From an uncultured Acidobacteriota bacterium (lineage in GTDB: Bacteria; Acidobacteriota; JAAYUB01): a DNA stretch of 6,124 bases. The stretch spans positions 1 to 6,124 of the forward strand of contig CALAMB010000375.1 of the NCBI GenBank assembly GCA_937925645.1. The letters run 5' to 3'. Below the pieces are notes generated by a model. It saw only the letters and a program-made list of their open reading frames with translations, was not told the origin of the DNA and did not search any database. This document shows positions 1 to 5,424 of the stretch, piece after piece (positions within the stretch are counted from its first letter, which is position 1; each line of letters opens with the position of its first letter). The position numbers were made by a program, and so were the translations under genes.

Positions 1-1677
1 CAGCAGCTCCGGCTCCTCAAGGCGGTCACGTATGTCAACGCGACCGAGTTCGTGCCCGCCGACGCCGCGGCGGCGGGCGACCGCGTGCCCGACGGCGTCG
101 CCGACCCCGCCTACAATCAGGTGATGGAGCGGGTGGTGACGCTCCCCGACGTGGTGCCTGGCCGGCTGCTCGAGGTGCGGATGGAACGGACCACTGCCGC
201 CGCGCCTGCCGGCTTCAGCGGCGTCGAGTTTTTCCAGGCGGACGATCCGCTGCGGGACAAACGCCTCCACATTGGGCTGCCCGAGGGAGCTGTTCTGAAG
301 TACCGCGCGTTCAACGGCGACGTCATCCAGAGCCTCCGTCACAGCGAGCGCGGCCGCGTGCTGCATTCCTTCTTCGTGCGGGACGTGCCGGCCGCGGCGG
401 TGGAGCCATTCGCCCCGCCGCTGGCGCTCGCCGCCGCCCGGCTGGTCTACTCGTCGTACGCCGGCTGGCGCGAGGCGGCGGCCCCGTTCGCCGACGCCTA
501 CTGGCGGTTTGTCGACAGGCCCGGTCCGCAGACGGCGACGCGCGCGGCGGCGCTCGTCGCCGGCGCCGCCACGCCCCGGGAACAGGCGCAGCGGCTCTTT
601 CACTTCGTGACCCGCGCGGTGGCCGCCATTCCGGTGGCCGTGCCCATGGCCGGCCTGCAGCCGGCGGAACCGGACGCGGTGCTGGCTGCCGGCGCAGGCG
701 ACGCCAGGGACAAGGCGGTGCTGCTCGGGGCGATGCTGGCGGCGGCGGGGCTTGAGGCCGTGCCGGTGTTTCTCAACAGCGACCGGCTGCCGCTGGCGGA
801 AGACGTGCCGGCGATGGAGCAGTTCGACGCGCTGGTGCTGCGGCTGGAGCTTCCCGGCGGGGATCCCGTCTTTCTGGATCCGACCGGCGGCGGTGACACC
901 TTCGGCTTCTGCGCCCGTGCGGCGGACAACCGGGGTCTCTTCGTCGGCCGCACCCGGACGGAGTTCGCGGATACCGGCGCGGCAACCGCTTCGGCCAACC
1001 GGGCCGACAACCGGCTGACCATCCGGCTGGATGCCGCCGGCGGGGCGGAGATCGAGGCGGTGGCGGACCTGCGCGGCCTGTTCGCCGCCCGGGCCCGGGA
1101 GCTGCTGGGCCGGCTGTCCCCAGAGGAGCGGGAAGCGGCGCTGCGCGAGCTGGCCTCCCGCTGGGCCGCCGGCGCCGTGCCAAGCGGCGGCGAGGCGGCG
1201 GGCCTGGATGCGTCCGACCGCGGCGTGGAACTCCGGCAGGCGGTGGGCCGCGGCGACCTGACGGTGCGGCAGGAAAACGTCGTCGTGCTGGACACGCCGT
1301 CGCATCCGTTGACGTTCGCCGAAGTCAGCTTCTGGCTGGGCGAGCCGGAGCGCCGCACGCCGCTGGATTTGGGCGAGCCGGCCGTCAGCCGCACGGTGAC
1401 GGAGATCCAGCTGCCCCCGGGGAGCGAGGTGCTTCACCTGCCGGCGGAGATCGTTCGCGAGACGCCCGCCTGGTCCGCCCGGCGGACCTTCAGTCTGGAC
1501 GAGGCCCGGGGCGTGGTCCGGGTGGAGGAGGAGGTCGCGGTGACCCGACGCATCCTGCCGCCGGCCGACTACGCCGAGACCCGCCGGTTCTTCGAGGCGT
1601 TCACCGCGCGCGCGGCGGGACTGATCCTGTACCGCCTGCCGGCCGCCGGGGCGCCGGATCTGCGGGGCGGCCGATGA
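1..1677 (+). CDS. DUF3857 / transglutaminase-like / DUF3858 protein, 5' end outside window, catalytic residues missing
   Basis: The frame is open from base 1, so the true start lies upstream; the GTG at 52 is only an internal codon. The visible 558 residues read as the end of a DUF3857 domain (about residues 1-130), a transglutaminase-like core (about 180-300) and a DUF3858-like beta-rich tail (about 400-550; note the RRTPLDLGEP and IQLPPGSEV stretches). Proteins of this architecture are usually exported or envelope-associated, but a signal peptide cannot be checked here. The core keeps the fold signature GDARDKAVLLGAML and FLDPT, yet the Cys expected in GD(C)xDKA is Ala (codon 703-705), and the His expected in FD(H) is Ala (codon 829-831). 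Only the Asp (codon 877-879) remains. It is therefore probably a non-catalytic, binding or structural version. Its stop overlaps the ispH start, implying co-transcription. Family call is fairly sure; the role is unknown. Confidence 0.82.
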   Translation, partial: QQLRLLKAVTYVNATEFVPADAAAAGDRVPDGVADPAYNQVMERVVTLPDVVPGRLLEVRMERTTAAAPAGFSGVEFFQADDPLRDKRLHIGLPEGAVLKYRAFNGDVIQSLRHSERGRVLHSFFVRDVPAAAVEPFAPPLALAAARLVYSSYAGWREAAAPFADAYWRFVDRPGPQTATRAAALVAGAATPREQAQRLFHFVTRAVAAIPVAVPMAGLQPAEPDAVLAAGAGDARDKAVLLGAMLAAAGLEAVPVFLNSDRLPLAEDVPAMEQFDALVLRLELPGGDPVFLDPTGGGDTFGFCARAADNRGLFVGRTRTEFADTGAATASANRADNRLTIRLDAAGGAEIEAVADLRGLFAARARELLGRLSPEEREAALRELASRWAAGAVPSGGEAAGLDASDRGVELRQAVGRGDLTVRQENVVVLDTPSHPLTFAEVSFWLGEPERRTPLDLGEPAVSRTVTEIQLPPGSEVLHLPAEIVRETPAWSARRTFSLDEARGVVRVEEEVAVTRRILPPADYAETRRFFEAFTARAAGLILYRLPAAGAPDLRGGR

Positions 1678-2540
1678 AGATCCAGGTGGCCCAGAGCGCC
1701 GGCTTCTGCTTCGGGGTGCGCCGCGCCATCGACATCGCCCTGCAGGCCGCTCGCACGGAACAGGACGTCTACATGCTGGGTGAGATCGTCCACAACGAGT
1801 CCGTCGTGGACCAGATCCAGCGGGCCGGCATCCGGGTGGTGGACCGCATCGACGACATTCCCGCCGGCGTGCTGCTGTTCCGCGCCCACGGCTCCACCCC
1901 GGAGACGTACGGCGAGGCCGAAGCGCGCGGCCTCAAGATCGTGGACGCCACCTGTCCCATGGTGCTGGAGATCCACCGGATCGTGCGCAACCTTCACGCC
2001 GAGGGGTATCAGATCGTGATCATCGGCGACCACAACCACGACGAGGTGCGGGGCATCGCCGGGCAGGCGCCCGGCGCCCGCGTGGTGGCCGCGCCGGCCG
2101 ATCTTGAGGGTTGGGATCGGCGCTACCCCAAGCTGGGCGTGGTGGTGCAGTCCACCCAGAGCCTGGGCAACGTGCAGCAGATCCTGCCGGAGCTGGTGCG
2201 CTTCAGTCGCGAGATCCGCTTCATCAACACCATCTGCAAGCCCACCACCGACCACCAGAGCGAGATCTGCCTGATGCCGCGCCACAACGACATCATGATC
2301 ATCGTCGGGTCGTACACCAGCGCGAACACCCGCCGGCTCACGGAGCTGAGCCAGAGCATCAACCCGCGGACCTACCAGGTCCAGACCGCGGCGGACGTGC
2401 GCGCCGAGTGGTTCGAGGGCGTCGCGACGGTGGGCATCTCCGCCGGCGCCTCGACGCCGGACGTGCTCATCCGCGAGGTGGTGGACGCCATCCGCCGGAT
2501 CGACCCCGGCGCCGAGGTGGACGGCCTGGGCGACGAGTGA
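1674..2540 (+). CDS. ispH: 4-hydroxy-3-methylbut-2-enyl diphosphate reductase (IspH/LytB)
   Basis: This is the last enzyme of the MEP isoprenoid pathway. It is a cytosolic [4Fe-4S] protein that reduces HMBPP to IPP and DMAPP. The 288 residues match the family's usual length, and the three cluster cysteines are present: C12 in GFCFGV, C94 in DATCPMV and C188 in NTICKPT. The substrate-binding residues are also visible: H40 (GEIVH), H72 (RAHGS), H122 and E124 (HDEVRG), S216 and N218 (TSANTRRL) and S260 (GASTPD). Two places differ from the form I know best: QST at 159-161 where QTT is common, and KPTTDHQ after C188 where xATxxRQ is common. The start is the ATG at 1674, in an ATGA overlap with the upstream gene, and the protein begins directly with the typical MKIQVAQSAGFCFGV. 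No separate promoter is evident. Identification is very secure. Confidence 0.97.
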   Translation: MKIQVAQSAGFCFGVRRAIDIALQAARTEQDVYMLGEIVHNESVVDQIQRAGIRVVDRIDDIPAGVLLFRAHGSTPETYGEAEARGLKIVDATCPMVLEIHRIVRNLHAEGYQIVIIGDHNHDEVRGIAGQAPGARVVAAPADLEGWDRRYPKLGVVVQSTQSLGNVQQILPELVRFSREIRFINTICKPTTDHQSEICLMPRHNDIMIIVGSYTSANTRRLTELSQSINPRTYQVQTAADVRAEWFEGVATVGISAGASTPDVLIREVVDAIRRIDPGAEVDGLGDE

Positions 2541-2591
2541 CCGGCACCGGCCGGATCCGCACGCCGGTCCGACGGGCGGGCGTGACAACAC

Positions 2592-2597
2592 AGGAGG
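2592..2597 (+). promoter_or_regulatory. Ribosome-binding site of the ThyX-like gene
   Basis: AGGAGG lies 10 bases ahead of the GTG at 2608. It supports that rare-type start over other GTG codons nearby, for example 2614. The 67-bp gap after ispH holds no T-tract terminator, so the two genes are probably read from one transcript. Confidence 0.8.
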
Positions 2598-2607
2598 CGC
2601 GGACAGC

Positions 2608-4155
2608 GTGGACGTGATCCTGGCGGGCCTGAACGTGGATGCGGAGATCCTCCGCGAGTACCGGGAACTCCTGGAGCGGGCCCGGCCGGCGCTGGCGGAC
2701 GGTGCCGACGCCGACCGGGAGGTCCTGGCGGCGGAGCTGACCGCGCTCGCCGAACGCCGCAACCTGACGCCAGAGACGCTCTCGGCCGCCTACGCCCGCA
2801 TCAGCCGCGACCCGCGTCCGGCGCCGGAGCTCCGCGCCGCGGCCCGGGCGGAAGTGGACCGGGCCCGAAAATCCAACGAGTCGATCATCTTCGGCCTGGG
2901 CCATGCCTCGGTGGCCGAGCACGCCGTGTTCAACCTGGACGTGCTGGGCGTCAGCCGCCTGGCCGCCGAGTTCGTGGAGCGCTTCCGCCTCTGCTCCTAC
3001 ACCGAAAAATCGCAACGCTACATCACGCTCGAGGGGGATTACGTCACGCCGGTGGAGGTGATGGGCACGCCGCTGGAGGCGGAGTTTCACGCGCTGGTCG
3101 CCCGCCAGGTGGCGTTCTACCGCCGCTGTTACGGCAAGCTGGCTGAGTATTTTCCCGCCCGGCACCCGGAGTTGGCTGAGGGGAGGGACGGCCGGCGCAC
3201 CCTCGACGGCTGGGCCAGGGAGGACGCCCGCTACGGCCTGAGTCTGGCCACGGAGACCCAGCTCGGCCTAACCGCCAACGCCCGCAACCTGGAGCGGATC
3301 ATTCAGGCGGCGGCCGCCCATCCGCTGGGCGAGGTGCGGGAGTACGGCGACCGCCTCCGCCGCGCCGTGGGCGGCATCGCCCCGTCGCTCATCAAGTACA
3401 CTGAGCCGGCGGCGCACCACCGCCTGGACCTGCCGCTGACCCGGGAGCGCCTGCGCGCCGCCGCCGGCACAGCGACGCCGGAGCCAGCCGGCACGGCGGC
3501 CGCCTGCCGCGTCGTGGATGACGCGGGCCTGGACGAGACGCCGGTCTGGACGGCGCTGATGCACGAGGCGGGCGGGCTGTCGGCGGCGGCGAGCCGGCGC
3601 TGGGCCGAAACGGCGGGCGACGAGGAGAAGCGCACCCTGCTGGCGGGACTCGTGGAACACCTGCCGCCGTGGCAATCGCTGCCGCGCGCCTTCGAGCTGG
3701 CCGCGGCCACGTTCGAGTGCGTGGTGAGCGCCTCGTGCTTCGCCCAGCTCAAGCGCCACCGGATGGGCACGCTCATCCCGCAGGATTACGACCCGCGGCT
3801 CGGCGTCACCGTGCCGGCGTCGGTGGCGGCGGTGGGGGAGGGCGCGGCGTTACGGGAACTGGCGGACGCGAGCGCCGCGGTGGCCGCGCGGATCGGCGCC
3901 CTGGCGCCGCCGGCGGCCGCCTACGCCCTGACCAACGCGCACCGGCGCCGGGTGCTGTTCCGGGTCAGCGTGCGCGAGCTGGCGCACTTCGCGCGGCTGC
4001 GCCTCGACGCCCACGCCCAGTGGGACATCCGCGAGATGGCCGGGGCGATGACAGCGGCGGTCCGGCCGCGCTTGCCGCTGTTCGGCCCGCTGCTCTGCGC
4101 CAAGAACGACCTGGCCGCCGCCTGCCGCCGCCTGGCCGACCCCGGCGGGGAATGA
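2608..4155 (+). CDS. thyX: Tandem (double-length) ThyX-like flavin-dependent thymidylate synthase family protein
   Basis: ThyX makes dTMP from dUMP using FAD, NADPH and methylene-tetrahydrofolate; the usual protein is about 220-250 residues and forms a homotetramer. This 515-residue protein holds two ThyX-like halves. The first (about residues 80-265) has GHASVAEH (98-105), GVSR and RFRLCSYTEKSQRY (125-138), which follows the RHRxxSxNExSxRY signature except for His to Phe and Asn to Thr. It then has NARNLERII (224-232) and ends near APSLIKYTEP. The second half (about 355-500) has an intact RHR (383-385) but loses the rest of that signature. It keeps the C-terminal dUMP-side block RELAHFARLR plus AHAQWDIREMA (456-478). 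The halves are thus complementary, which suggests one composite active site per chain (inference). The start is GTG with AGGAGG 10 bases upstream. It probably shares a transcript with ispH. Family assignment is firm; thymidylate synthase activity is less sure. Confidence 0.85.
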   Translation: MDVILAGLNVDAEILREYRELLERARPALADGADADREVLAAELTALAERRNLTPETLSAAYARISRDPRPAPELRAAARAEVDRARKSNESIIFGLGHASVAEHAVFNLDVLGVSRLAAEFVERFRLCSYTEKSQRYITLEGDYVTPVEVMGTPLEAEFHALVARQVAFYRRCYGKLAEYFPARHPELAEGRDGRRTLDGWAREDARYGLSLATETQLGLTANARNLERIIQAAAAHPLGEVREYGDRLRRAVGGIAPSLIKYTEPAAHHRLDLPLTRERLRAAAGTATPEPAGTAAACRVVDDAGLDETPVWTALMHEAGGLSAAASRRWAETAGDEEKRTLLAGLVEHLPPWQSLPRAFELAAATFECVVSASCFAQLKRHRMGTLIPQDYDPRLGVTVPASVAAVGEGAALRELADASAAVAARIGALAPPAAAYALTNAHRRRVLFRVSVRELAHFARLRLDAHAQWDIREMAGAMTAAVRPRLPLFGPLLCAKNDLAAACRRLADPGGE

Positions 4156-4184
4156 TTCACACGCATCTCCCGCATTTACTGAAT

Positions 4185-4208
4185 CTTTGCGACTTTGCGT
4201 CTTAGCGA
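4185..4208 (+). repeat. Three-copy 8-bp tandem repeat
   Basis: CTTTGCGA, CTTTGCGT and CTTAGCGA follow one another without gaps, starting 30 bases after the ThyX-like stop codon. The copies differ at one or two bases. From memory, similar CTTTGCG words recur in intergenic DNA of many environmental genomes; the copy number elsewhere in this genome cannot be seen. It lies just beyond the T-tract side of the tRNA terminator. Confidence 0.6.
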
Positions 4209-4212
4209 GAGG

Positions 4213-4244
4213 AAGAAAAAAACCGCCGGCAGAAATGCCGGCGG
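4213..4244 (-). terminator. Rho-independent terminator of the tRNA-Glu unit
   Basis: Read on the minus strand, an 8-bp perfect GC stem (CCGCCGGC / GCCGGCGG, 6-base loop) is followed at once by seven T residues and then CTTC. It begins 9 bases beyond the encoded CCA. On the plus strand the same hairpin is followed by CTTGGGTATTGG, with no T tract, so it is not a convincing terminator for the ThyX-like gene. Confidence 0.9.
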
Positions 4245-4253
4245 CTTGGGTAT

Positions 4254-4328
4254 TGGTAGCGCTACGGGGATTCGAACCCCGGTTACCGCCGTGAGAGGGC
4301 GGCGTCCTAACCCCTAGACGATAGCGCC
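4254..4328 (-). tRNA. tRNA-Glu, anticodon CTC
   Basis: The minus strand folds into a full cloverleaf. The acceptor is GGCGCTA paired with TAGCGCT (one G-U at the end), with discriminator A and an encoded CCA (4254-4256). The anticodon stem is CCGCC/GGCGG with loop CTCTCAC, placing anticodon CTC at 4293-4295, which reads codon GAG (Glu). The T arm is CGGGG-TTCGAAT-CCCCG. The D region (GTCTAGGGGTTAGGAC) and the CACGGCGGTAACC stretch are typical of bacterial tRNA-Glu. It has 72 bases plus CCA. The gene is a monocistronic unit with its own promoter and terminator, convergent to the upstream protein genes. Confidence 0.97.
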
Positions 4329-4345
4329 AAAAGATCGCGGCCACT

Positions 4346-4362
4346 GTCCCGCATTGCGGGAC
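4346..4362 (-). other. Hairpin at the predicted 5' end of the tRNA-Glu precursor
   Basis: GTCCCGC and GCGGGAC form a perfect 7-bp stem with a 3-base loop. Counting 7 bases from the -10 box puts the transcription start at about 4362, so the primary transcript would begin with this hairpin. It is followed by a short single-stranded stretch and then the tRNA 5' end at 4328. The leader would be removed by RNase P. A role in protecting the 5' end or in processing is inference. Confidence 0.6.
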
Positions 4363-4368
4363 GGCCAT

Positions 4369-4396
4369 ATTTTATTCAAGCCGTCCGGAAAGTCAA
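4369..4396 (-). promoter_or_regulatory. Sigma70-type promoter of tRNA-Glu
   Basis: On the minus strand TTGACT (4396-4391) and TAAAAT (4374-4369) are separated by 16 bases, close to the consensus TTGACA-17-TATAAT. The position is right for a transcript starting about 34 bases upstream of the mature tRNA. The bases just below the -10 (ATGGCCG) are fairly GC-rich, as in stringently controlled stable-RNA promoters, but no clear discriminator can be proved. Confidence 0.8.
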
Positions 4397-4422
4397 CTCC
4401 AAAATCGCCGCCCGGGCCGGGT

Positions 4423-4439
4423 CTGAAGGCGTCCTTCAG
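4423..4439. other. Unassigned perfect hairpin
   Basis: CTGAAGG, a CGT loop and CCTTCAG give a 7-bp perfect inverted repeat, loosely framed by GTC and GAC. There is no T tract on either side, so it is not an obvious terminator. It lies upstream of the tRNA promoter, where an operator would be possible, but nothing else supports that. Confidence 0.35.
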
Positions 4440-4446
4440 CTAGACG

Positions 4447-4488
4447 CCAGCAGCCAGCAGCAATCAACCACCAGCTGTCAGCTCTCCA
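4447..4488. repeat. Degenerate heptamer array
   Basis: The stretch divides into six 7-base words: CCAGCAG, CCAGCAG, CAATCAA, CCACCAG, CTGTCAG and CTCTCCA. The first two are identical and most others keep a C at position 1 and CAG at the end. The period matches the clearer heptamer array at 5573-5649, which is the main reason to report it; alone it would be weak. Confidence 0.4.
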
Positions 4489-4568
4489 AATTTTAAGACA
4501 AATTGTTCAATGCCTCCGTCATGGCTGTATCCACCAATGAGTAAATTTTTGAGTGAGATCACCCGATT
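4489..4568. other. AT-rich spacer with no recognised feature
   Basis: This stretch is clearly more AT-rich than the coding regions, with AAATTTTAAG and AAATTTTTGAG runs. I see no credible gene, RNA or strong hairpin in it. It separates the heptamer words from the left inverted repeat of the mobile unit. Confidence 0.5.
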
Positions 4569-4607
4569 GGCACAGATGAGGTACCGCGAGCGGCAGCGAG
4601 CGGCGCG
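4569..4607 (+). repeat. Left inverted repeat (REP-like)
   Basis: The 30-base core 4578-4607 begins GAGGTACCGCGAGC and ends GCGAGCGGCGCG. It equals the reverse complement of 5361-5390 except at one base (G here, A in the other copy). A further outer block GGCAC (4569-4573) also matches, separated by four mismatched bases. The core contains a tandem decamer, GCGAGCGGCA then GCGAGCGGCG, and a GGTACC palindrome. Confidence 0.85.
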
Positions 4608-4714
4608 ATGCGACCCTGGCTACGATCCACCGGTTGATGAAGTAATTCCATCAGGACCAACGTCTCTCGCTCGGAACATTTTTTAAATCAAACGTTATAT
4701 AGATTGAATCCACT

Positions 4715-4719
4715 GGAGG
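4715..4719 (+). promoter_or_regulatory. Ribosome-binding site of the Y1 transposase gene
   Basis: GGAGG stands 9 bases before the GTG at 4729. An in-frame TGA at 4705-4707 excludes any start further upstream. A TATATA at 4696-4701 could be a -10 box, but the matching -35 region (GGAACA) is poor, so no promoter is claimed. Confidence 0.75.
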
Positions 4720-4728
4720 TTTTCCTCG

Positions 4729-5265
4729 GTGAAAACGCATGGCCTGCAATCATGCTTTCTGACCTTTCGCACTCGTGGCACCTGGCTCCATGGCGATCCA
4801 CGAGGCTCTCAGGACCGCTTCCGCAACGAATACGGCACGCCTCGCATCAGCCATACCCCTGCCTGGCAGGAAGAAGAAGCTTGCCGACTGGGCCATCCGC
4901 CCGTCACCCTTGATGCCGCCATGCGCCGGATTGTGCATGACGCCATAGTGGATAAATGCGCTTGACGAGGCTGGCCGCTTCATGCACTGCGCATCCGCAC
5001 CGAGCATGTTCACGCCGTACTGTCGTGCTCGATATCGCCGGACGACGCGCTGAACCAGCTCAAGTCATGGTGTACCCGAAAACTGCGGGAAGCCGGATTC
5101 ATCCCAGCCGATCTGAAACCATGGTCGCGCCATGGGTCCACAGTGCATCTGTACCGTCAGAGTCAGTTTGACGCCGCGCGCCGGTACGTCCGGGATAAAC
5201 AGGGTGGGGATCTGGATAATTGGGCGGATATCGAAGCGCGCTACGGCGACGAGCAGGATCGATAA
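4729..5265 (+). pseudogene. Y1 (HUH) transposase of the IS200/RAYT type, interrupted by one in-frame TGA
   Basis: From GTG 4729 the frame reads a protein start typical of RAYT-like transposases: CFLTFRTRGTWLHGDPRGSQ, then PRISH and PPVTLDAAMRRIVHDAIV. It stops at TGA 4963-4965 after 78 codons. Beyond the stop the same frame continues to TAA 5263 and gives RGWPLHALRIRTEHVHAVLS, KPWSRHGSTVHLY and RRYVRDKQGG. The HUH histidines are codons 5005 and 5011, and the probable catalytic Tyr is codon 5185. These enzymes cut and rejoin single-stranded DNA at hairpins. The frame is unchanged across the stop, so a nonsense change such as CGA to TGA (Arg) is the simplest explanation, not an indel. The upstream operon genes here all end in TGA, so TGA is a real stop. 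The truncated 78-residue product would lack all catalytic residues. Full length would be about 178 residues. Confidence 0.87.
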
Positions 5266-5334
5266 CGTTTCCGAGCGTTCATCGCCACTCGTCTTTGTGT
5301 GGTCTGGATACATTGACGGAGTGGAATCGCATCC

Positions 5335-5359
5335 GGGGTGACGCGTGGAGCACGCCCCC
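5335..5359 (+). other. GC-rich hairpin just inside the right inverted repeat
   Basis: GGGG, a TGAC bulge, GCGTG, loop GAG, then CACGC and CCCC form a 9-bp stem with a four-base bulge. It ends one base before the right inverted repeat. Y1 transposases recognise bulged or imperfect subterminal hairpins, so this is a candidate recognition structure. I could not find an equivalent just inside the left arm, so the role is speculative. Confidence 0.45.
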
Positions 5360-5360
5360 T

Positions 5361-5399
5361 CGCGCCGCTCGCTGCTGCTCGCGGTACCTCCCGCGTGCC
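5361..5399 (-). repeat. Right inverted repeat (REP-like)
   Basis: This is the reverse-oriented partner of 4569-4607. The core 5361-5390 runs from CGCGCCGCTCGCTG to GCTCGCGGTACCTC. It differs from the left copy at one base of 30, and the outer GTGCC at 5395-5399 matches the left GGCAC. The near identity shows that the pair is either young or kept by selection or conversion. Confidence 0.85.
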
Positions 5400-5424
5400 G
5401 GCCGTTTGTGAGTGCCAGACGAGA

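Larger units (their letters stand above)
4569..5399 (+). mobile_element. RAYT/IS200-like unit bounded by long inverted repeats
   Basis: An 831-bp unit is defined by inverted repeats at 4569-4607 and 5361-5399, enclosing one Y1-type HUH transposase gene read toward the right arm. It contains a 121-bp leader, the broken gene (4729-5265) and a 95-bp tail with a GC hairpin (5335-5359). Base composition inside the gene is visibly less GC-biased than in the flanking genes, suggesting acquisition. Classical IS200/IS605 elements lack long terminal inverted repeats, whereas RAYT genes are typically flanked by inverted REP sequences, so a REP-RAYT arrangement fits better. I see no target duplication outside the arms. 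The boundaries are inferred from the repeats alone. Confidence 0.7.

Noticed and set aside
600..1394. Long open frame on the minus strand opposite the transglutaminase-like gene
   Set aside because: It is rich in Ser, Arg, Pro and Ala in low-complexity order, as expected for the antisense of GC-rich coding DNA, and the plus-strand frame has recognisable domains.
2546..2568. Inverted repeat ACCGGC/GCCGGT between ispH and the ThyX-like gene as a terminator or regulator
   Set aside because: It is a six-base GC stem with a long loop and no T tract, easily expected by chance in DNA this GC-rich.
1569..2762. 397-codon minus-strand open frame across ispH and its flanks
   Set aside because: It is the antisense of a secure ispH gene, with His/Asp/Val-rich composition and no recognisable domain.
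4223..4244. Terminator for the ThyX-like gene on the plus strand
   Set aside because: The hairpin has no T tract on that strand; its T tract is only on the tRNA side.
4254..4328. tRNA-Glu as an attachment site for the mobile unit
   Set aside because: The unit lies on the 5' side of the tRNA, about 240 bases away, no copy of the tRNA 3' end is seen elsewhere in the window, and no integrase gene is present.
3850..4368. Minus-strand open frame running through the tRNA-Glu and the end of the ThyX-like gene
   Set aside because: It would translate the tRNA itself and its terminator hairpin, which are better explained as an RNA gene.
4963..4965. Selenocysteine or Trp recoding of the internal TGA
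   Set aside because: The position is not a conserved Cys or Trp in this family as I know it, no SECIS-like hairpin was evident just after it, and the upstream genes use TGA as a normal stop.
4946..5000. Frameshift as the cause of the broken transposase
   Set aside because: Both sides of the stop read in the same frame and join at the expected place (KCA then RGWPLHAL), so no insertion or deletion is needed.
5065..5313. Minus-strand open frame inside the transposase unit
   Set aside because: It is antisense to the transposase C-terminal half, which carries the recognisable HUH motif and catalytic Tyr.
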